DNA of 64,000 nt from Campanula takesimana (lineage: Eukaryota; Streptophyta; Magnoliopsida; Asterales; Campanulaceae): NCBI GenBank assembly GCA_026119855.1, contig JAOWBW010000595.1, positions 259,948 to 323,947 of the forward strand. Direction: 5' to 3'. The number at the start of each line of letters is the position of its first letter. Position 1 is the stretch's first letter. Shown piece after piece: positions 57,777 to 64,000 of the stretch. Made by a program: the position numbers and the translations under genes. The notes under the pieces were generated by a model. The model was not told the DNA's origin. It ran no database searches and saw only the letters and a list, made by a program, of their open reading frames with translations.

Positions 57777-57863
57777 TTAAAACACATTTTTATTCCTAAA
57801 TGGTTGGAAAAGATTCATCTTCTTTTTCGCAACTACTTTAAATCCTGGATTAGTGGAGGCCAT
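57777..57863 (-). pseudogene. gag: Element B gag, apparent start fragment
   Basis: A 28-codon frame begins MASTN in a context similar to the MASSG and MASNG starts of family A (a TATAGG or AATAGG phrase lies just before each), and at a similar distance from the PBS (about 1.4 kb against 1.25 kb). It ends at a stop before the 55-bp array. I read it as the cut-off start of gag, separated by array expansion. Confidence 0.4.
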
Positions 57864-59276
57864 GACTACGCCTATAGACCCCTCGTTTTTCACTTGCCTT
57901 GCACACTCCCAAGGATGGAATGTCCCAGGCGAGGGTCCTATAGGGCAAGCGGCTTCCACCGACCAAAATAAACGAACCTAGGGTCTAGTGCATCCCAAGA
58001 TTCCCAATGCGCGATCCATTCCAATCATGATTAAGCCCCGGTTAAGATTGAAATTCGTCTTAGGGACTTAAGGGACTTCCGGCATAACCTCATCTTTGAT
58101 GAGGGCTCTCGAGTCATATCCTCGGGCTTAAGGATGATTAGTATGAACCATTCATTAGGGCTTGACAACACGGTGTCACCCTATCCTTAATACATGACTT
58201 AGGTTAATTACGGTCAACATTAACGCGTAAGTCAAGGACCAGGTCAAAGTTGACCATGGTCACACTTGCTTTCACAAGGAGTCATGACTCGGGCATTAAC
58301 TTGACCATAATTAACCTTAGACACGTATTAGGGACGTGGTAATGTGAGCTAGACCAAAAATCAACCAAAGTCTCGGAATTTGTGTGTCACGGACAAGTGT
58401 GGTTGACTCGGCTCGGAAGGGGAGGTGGAATGGACCCGTGCCCGCTAGAAGGGCACAAGAGCACAAATCAAGCTGCATCGTGGCATCCATCCCAGGTTTA
58501 AAGGGTATTTAGAACGTGCAAGGTTAAGTGCGCGTAGTGTGAAGTCATTCTATGTTCCCTTTTGAGTTAAAATAGAAATTTTCGATTCGTTTTATCATCA
58601 TGAACAATGTATAATAAACAAAAATGAGCAAGCATGAATGAGCTTATTTACACAAGTAATCAAGCAAGAACATGAACAAACAAGGCCAAAACTTGTATGT
58701 ACAACAAATTGTGCACAACTAAAGAATCCTTTGAAATCAAAACTTTACAAGAAATGATCCTTTTGAAAACCATTTGCAAAACGAGTTGTGCACAACAAAG
58801 AATTTAAAAAAAAAATCTTTTACAAAATGGGTTATGAACAAGGAGGTTTTGAAAACCCAAATTTATGTCCAAAAGTTTGTGCATGACCAAGCTTCAAAAA
58901 CCATGTTTTGGCTAGAAAAGATGAAGGTAATGTGCTCAAACAAAATTGTAAATTTGGAACCTGGACAAGCAGAAGTCAAAGGGACACAGAATGTTCCTGC
59001 CTTGCATAAAATTGTTAAATTTTGAAACATTCTGTTCCCTGCCCAACATAGCCGTACGGCAATCTAATGCTGGCAATTATTTTTTGCAGTTTTTCATCTT
59101 CTGATCATCAAGCCCCAGTTTATTGCACATCCAGAACAGTTTCCACTTCAGAAAATTCAAACAGAAACACAGCATACACAAAACAACACCAAAGTTAACG
59201 AAAACGGGGGACGGGGGTTTGACCCACACATAAATGTCCCCAAAGCTTCTAAAAAGAAGTTTGAGAACATTTAACG
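57864..59276 (-). other. Element B leader
   Basis: No gene is visible. It contains CACACTACGCGCAC (minus strand, 58528-58541), shared with A2, and one AGCCGTACGGC word at 59050-59060. Confidence 0.6.
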
Positions 59277-59294
59277 TCCCTAGCAGAGTCGCCA
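59277..59294 (-). promoter_or_regulatory. Element B primer binding site (tRNA-Arg type)
   Basis: The minus strand reads TGGCGACTCTGCTAGGGA one base after the 5' LTR, differing from the family A site at two positions. Confidence 0.8.
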
Positions 59295-59295
59295 C

Positions 59296-60824
59296 TGTAA
59301 GGATCCCGCCCCTGCGCGTAAAAAGCGACGTGTCATGGGGGCGAAAGGCCAAACGCGGTTAACATGCCAAAAAATAACGGAGTCGCCACTTTTGTTAATT
59401 ATTTAACCCAACAAAGAAAAGGTTAGAGATTCTATTAGTTCGGAGGTCAGGTTACGCCATGGGAAGAGTTTCACATCACCCAAGTCGCCTCGGATAGGAC
59501 CGAGTCTCCCTAATGTTAGTTAACGAAAGTGCATGTGTGTGTGTGTGTTTTCAAAATGGGAGAAATTGACTGTTTTGGCAAAACCAGTTGATTATTTAAC
59601 AGAAAAGGTTTATTTTGAAAACTTCCTGGTCAGAAAAGGAAGAAACTGGAAAATGCCCTCCCCAGCCAAAGTAGCCGTACGGATGGGGAGGGCTCTCCAG
59701 GACATTTTTACAGTTTATCAGAAAACAGTCCAGTTTCAGTCAATACAGAGTATCTTTGCTGAAACTGGACTGGAATGTTTATTTCCAGTTTATGATTAAC
59801 AACAAAACTTTGAAAAAGTTCATTCCTATGCACTTTGATCATCAAAGGAACCCCAAAAACAAAGATATGGGTGTGATCAAAGGCAATCATTGGAGAGATT
59901 TATGAAAAGTTGATGAACATGGCATTTAAACCAAAATGACCATTTTGGTGGATAAAGATTGAAACTTTACCACAAAAATGGACTTATTATACAAGATTAA
60001 ACCTATAGGGACAAAAATGTAACATAAAGATCAAGCCTTTATGTCCCATACTTGGTGATTTATGGCTAGATCATGGTTGGGATGATAAAGATTGAAACTT
60101 TATCCCCCAATCATGACTCTTATGGCCAAACAAGAATAACATCAACATGAAATTTAACAAATCATGATCATCCTAGGTTTTATCCCATGAATCACACTAG
60201 GTGTGAAGGGGACCTTGAATCACCTCATGATTTGGATCATATACATATATAATCATAATATATATAGCTTGGAAGGCCAAGACTTGTATAATATACATAT
60301 ATATAGTGCTTGAAAAAGGACAAGACTTGCAAGAAATGTAAAGTGCTTGAAATGGACAAGACTTTGCAAGAAAAAGAAGAAATAATACAAGATAAACAAG
60401 TAATATGGACAAAGATAAAAGAGAGTTTGAGATGAAGAAGAAGATGGGGAGAAGGAGGCTTCACCTATGATGGTTATGCCTATCTTCCTCTCTTTTCACT
60501 CAAATATGTGTATCACTCACTTTCTGCTCTCAAACTCGCAGAGTAACAGCTCTCAAAATGTTCTTCTCCCCCCTGAAATGATCAGCATGGGGTTCAATTT
60601 ATAGAGGCTGAGGGTGCCCAACATAGCCGTACGGCTAGGGACCTCATGTGCCCAAACCATCCGTACGACTCGACTTGGCGAGCTTCTGGATTTTTCTAAG
60701 TTTAATTCTAGGTCAGTCCTGGAATATCAGGTTTATCCTAGTGAGGTCCTGGCCCATTGGTTTATCCATAAATGGTACCAAGAATTCCTCTAAAGTAGGT
60801 CAATTTCAGATTAGGGTACTTACA
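59296..60824 (-). repeat. Element B 5' LTR
   Basis: It aligns with 48986-50515. AGCCGTACGG words lie near 59672, 60624 and 60660. It ends GGTACTTACA before gtctc. Confidence 0.93.
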
Positions 60825-60829
60825 GTCTC
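60825..60829. repeat. Target-site duplication of element B, right (gtctc)
   Basis: It matches 48981-48985, after which family A sequence continues as in 580 onward. Confidence 0.95.
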
Positions 60830-62132
60830 GTGGGAGATAGTGCTGTTGTTGCAGATGATAAGGTCTTGGTGTGATAAAGTCTCGAACGGTATGTTTGCTT
60901 GAGTCTTCTTGAGTTGAACCGACGGCAGATCTTCGGATGCAATCTGTGCTTTTGATCTTGGAGAAGGGGGTGGTGCATTGCAGAAACCTTGGGATTGGCC
61001 GTAACTCTGCTTATAGAGTCAACATATTGGCATTGCCCGCTATAACTCAACCGGGTGAGTCTAGCATATTGAATCTTTTTCCTTTTCTCTAAGACTTCCT
61101 TCATAATCTCGCTGTGAGTTCTACAAGAATCATCAAATTCATTCATATCATCGGAGCCTTCATTTAAAACCAAGAGGCCTTTTGACTGGAAGTGTTGAGG
61201 GACCATTGAAGTTTGATCCCTTTCATGGAGCCATAAGACTACTCCCCAATTACATTGCTCAGGTACCACTGCCCAAAAGCTTGTTAATTGCGAAGCCCCA
61301 ATATTAAACTTTGCTTGGATTGTTGTAATGCCGTAGCCCAAAGGATTGTAGATTGCGAAGCCCCTTGAGACCTTCGGTGCCAAATTGAGGAAGCTTCCAA
61401 TGTTGCACATGACTCCGCTGGGGACACTGAAATGAATTTCTTCTTGCCGAGGGAGCCCTTAAAACTTGATCGTACCCCCTAGAGTGACACCATTGATTAG
61501 GAGTGGAACGAGAAGGGCCTATCCTTGATCGGGGGAACAAGTATGAGCATACATGACAAGAAGGTGTTTCTCGACATTCCTTTTGAGAGACTTTGAGGAT
61601 AGTCTCACATATCTTTCTTGAGCGTAGCCCTATGGCTCATTAACTATCAACTGAAGCAAGAGAAGTTTTCTCTCTCGAGTCACATAGCCCTCAGGGTGTC
61701 ATCACTTGTTGAGCAAAACAAGAGACTCGTCCTCGTATGGGGGAACAAACATAAGAGGACATGGCAAGAATTACGCCATTTCTCGGCATACATACGTATA
61801 GAAGCTCGAAAATTGAGTCACATGTTGTGGCCATTTGTGATCCAAACCAATTGGCTTGCTGGGGATTACTTGTGCAACCTCGGACCTTCTTTTTCATGAA
61901 CCAAAAAATGGCACACTGCTGGAGAACAATATCCCAAAACAACCTTTGATTGTGCTACATCTTGTCGAGCCTTTTGCCATTCCAAAGTTGGCTCGGTGGG
62001 GATTGACTTGCTGAGGAGACCCAATGTAGAACTTGTGCAGTTGTCTTCCGTAGAGGCCGGAGATATCCATTTCTCTTTCCCGTCTCTCTCTCACTCTCTC
62101 ATATTTTTTTTATGACGCACCCTGTTTTTTGC

Positions 62133-62162
62133 CTAGACTGCCCTTTCGGGTTTTCAATCTAG
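62133..62162 (-). other. Candidate RNA stem-loop HP2 in A3
   Basis: Arms CTAGA (62133-62137) and TCTAG (62158-62162) enclose an inner CCC/GGG pair whose loop reads GAAA on the transcript strand. Confidence 0.48.
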
Positions 62163-62625
62163 CGGGCATCTCTTTTGCGTCTTCATTTTGACTCGATTAA
62201 TGAGGAAGTGTGCATTGACTCTAGCGGAGGATGAGAGACATGTGATTTTGCGGTGAAGACCTTTTGTCACTAAAGATGAGTGACATTGACTCGACTAGGG
62301 AAGTGTCCCTAGTATTGACTTCATGTATGTATAATTTTTTTTGAATGACTCATGAAGGCAAGTAAGTCATTAAGAGAGAAGAGAAAGAAAGCCTCAGTTT
62401 GATTGCAAGAAACTGGGAGTATCGCAAAAAGAAGAGAAACCCCTAGACTCGACAAGGAACGGAAAGCGATTCCAAATCTAAGAAAGTTGTTCAATCTTTT
62501 GGTGATTAATTCATTGGCAAATGAATCATACAAAGACGTCTTAACAAGTTCGAGATGAAGCCCGATCACCATAACGCGCTAGGGCTAAACATATCTTCTT
62601 GAGTAAGACCGGGCCCAAAGGTTGC

Positions 62626-62662
62626 CTACGTTCCTCCAGTGTAGAGGCTCTGGTCACCGTAG
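62626..62662 (-). other. Candidate two-part stem-loop HP3 in A3
   Basis: Outer arms CTACG and CGTAG enclose CCTC and GAGG, as in A1, A2 and element B. Confidence 0.45.
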
Positions 62663-63196
62663 TTCTTGTGGATGCTCCATTCGTCGAGATGGTTGTTGCT
62701 TTGTCCTTCATCGGTGGAATGATGTTGATCTTGTACTTCTTTGATTGAGGGGGATTTTATTTTTTTTTATCCCCTTTTGAAAACTTTGCTTCATGATTTT
62801 TCCATGGCCGTTGCATCACCTTGCTTTGGCTTGATTTCGCTGTTGCTGATGTCGCCTTCGTCACAATGTTTAGCCCCTAGGCGTTCAAGTGACGGCCTTC
62901 GTTCCAAAACTTGTTTACACATCTTTTCATAATTTTGCCAAGAATTAAATTGAATGACTCGGAATAGTGTATGAGGACAAGAACGACTTTTTATTCGATG
63001 ACTCAACATTTAACACGAATTGGAGGAAAGAAAACTTTAATGCACACATTAGAGGACTTTTGACTCATTTTTTTTTTCCATTTTTTTAATTCCTATTTCT
63101 AGGTAGAGAAAGAGAAAAGGAGATTGTTGTTGTAGTCCCCAATGTCGTTGTAGTCTTCCTTGTGGCATGATCTCTTGTTGAAGCCCCATTTCAAAT

Positions 63197-63754
63197 CTAA
63201 GCCTCTTCTTTGATGAGTTCTTGCTCTTCACCTACGGAAAATTCCCCATTGTCGATCAAATCTTGGATGATGTTTCGGAGATAAAAGCATCCCTCGGTGA
63301 GATGGCCGCTACATTGGTGATAGTCACACCACTTGTGATGGGCATGGTTGGGACGCAATGGTTGTGGTTGCTTGTACCTTTCCAAAGGCTTGATATTTCC
63401 ACTTGCTACCAAAACTTCTAATGCTTCGGCTTGAGTCATTCCTAGGAGAGGAATGAAAACTCGGTTGTTGGCGGCACTTTTGCGACTTTTGAGGGGAGAG
63501 ACATTTGAGCATGAATTTCTGTTGACCTTTGCCTTGTCATCGGTGAACTCTTGCAGACGGGCCTTAAGTTCGGACACTTCTTCCTCATGAATTCTCCTCT
63601 CGAGATCAAGACGAGCTTTCCACAAATCATCCTTGCGGCGGGCATCCTCGACAAATCTATCCATTTGTTCCCCCATGACTCTTATTATGTTGAAGAGCCT
63701 TTCGTTGGACACGGAAATATTCTCACCCTTATTGTTGTTGCCGCTTGAAGCCAT
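63197..63754 (-). CDS. gag: A3 gag, intact
   Basis: The 185-residue frame starts at MASSGNNN and is open to its stop. It can be read upstream to 63835, but the common start in the three copies is at 63754. Residues about 20-90 are charged and helical, probably a coiled coil (LERRIHEEEVSELKARLQEF). The zinc knuckle CDYHQCSGHLTEGC is near residue 147, and the tail is acidic. There is no capsid domain of normal size, so this is a short RNA-binding gag-like protein. It is the only unbroken gag of the family in the window and may have been the functional form. The leader continues to the right and the 5' LTR is outside. Confidence 0.82.
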   Translation of the reverse strand: MASSGNNNKGENISVSNERLFNIIRVMGEQMDRFVEDARRKDDLWKARLDLERRIHEEEVSELKARLQEFTDDKAKVNRNSCSNVSPLKSRKSAANNRVFIPLLGMTQAEALEVLVASGNIKPLERYKQPQPLRPNHAHHKWCDYHQCSGHLTEGCFYLRNIIQDLIDNGEFSVGEEQELIKEEA

Positions 63755-64000
63755 TGGACCTATGGAGAGAACACGATTGATCTTAGGTTGGCCCCACAAA
63801 TACCTTTTGAGTAAAATAAACTCACCCACAAACAAAGGAAAAAGACTCGACCATATAAGAAAAATGACTCTTTTTTTTTATTTATTTACAAAAGTTGGAA
63901 GGACGTAGTCCTTTTTGGGGTTTCTAAGAAAAGATAATGGAATCGTCACACATATAGACCTTCTCGCGGTCCCATATACTCGTCGGATTCCACCACGCTT
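63755..64000 (-). other. A3 leader, proximal part
   Basis: It matches 12119-12365 of A1. From the spacing in A1, the PBS and 5' LTR of A3 should begin about 1 kb beyond the right end. Confidence 0.75.

Larger units (their letters stand above)
48986..60824 (-). mobile_element. Element B: gag-only LTR retrotransposon rich in tandem repeats
   Basis: The 11,839-bp element has LTRs of 1,530 and 1,529 bp, a tRNA-Arg type PBS, the same polypurine tract as family A and a degraded gag with a Cx2Hx4Hx4C knuckle. Six tandem arrays fill much of the rest. No RT or integrase motif is visible. It shares with family A the PBS type, purine tract, HP2 and HP3 stem-loops and a leader 14-mer, so the two families are related although their LTRs are different. 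Confidence 0.92.
60830..63196 (-). other. A3 3' non-coding region, proximal part
   Basis: It includes the intact target of Copia-1 at 61871-61875, HP2 at 62133-62162, HP3 at 62626-62662 and the A3 counterpart of the conserved frame, here fused to its upstream neighbour (60820-61410). HP1 and one T run, present in A1 and A2, are absent near 62760. Confidence 0.7.

Noticed and set aside
1..64000. A host gene or a cellular defence or metabolic system
   Set aside because: Every long frame is accounted for by a retrotransposon domain or a repeat, and no frame shows intron-exon structure of a host gene.

Overview
This window is plant nuclear DNA, almost certainly eudicot intergenic heterochromatin. 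I see no host gene, tRNA, rRNA or CRISPR array. All 64 kb can be read as one nest of LTR retrotransposons. The plant assignment rests on a Ty1/copia pol, a Sirevirus-type copia with a third ORF, a chromodomain Ty3/gypsy pol of the Tekay/Del type, and gag-only elements primed by tRNA-Arg that resemble the Tat/Ogre group.

Layout. The base layer is a minus-strand tandem of a gag-only non-autonomous family, here called family A. Copy A3 runs from beyond the right end through 64000-60825, 48985-47428 and 15145-14680. It ends in an LTR (13384-14679) that is also the 5' LTR of a second copy, A1, which runs left to position 1. Five complete elements and one solo LTR are inserted, each with a visible 5-bp target-site duplication (TSD): Copia-1 in A1 (1627-10160, TSD tgtgc); plus-strand family A copy A2 in the A3 tandem array (15146-47427, TSD gcggg); a Sirevirus in the A2 gag (17847-41591, TSD ccgcc); a gypsy solo LTR in the Sirevirus gag (19729-21823, TSD gatac); a Tekay-like gypsy in the Sirevirus 3' LTR (32203-41053, minus, TSD gtttt); and element B, a relative of family A, in A3 (48986-60824, minus, TSD gtctc). 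Paralogous copies in the window supply uninterrupted empty sites for Copia-1 (61871) and B (575).

Coding state. The gypsy element is the best preserved, with one frameshift between gag and pol. Copia-1 has a frameshift and a deletion in RNase H. The Sirevirus has lost protease and the N-terminal integrase and has stops in RNase H and ORF3. Family A and B carry gag only; the A3 gag is open from end to end. A and B would need a partner element for protease, RT and integrase.

What goes beyond routine annotation. (1) Each LTR family carries its own iterated, CpG-rich, palindrome-like short word, clustered upstream of the likely TATA box and sometimes repeated in leader, intron and coding linkers. 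The Sirevirus word occurs in several reading frames, which argues for a constraint on DNA. Two unrelated families share one word, and two copies of the gypsy LTR carry different words at the same place. (2) The 3' non-coding halves of A and B share two candidate RNA stem-loops, one with a GNRA-type loop and a compensatory A-U to G-C change. (3) Polypurine-tract-like GGGGCT motifs recur across the same region. (4) B is built largely of tandem arrays (71, 48/40, 50, 45 and 55 bp units), and A2 landed inside the array of its own family. All counts and alignments were made by eye.
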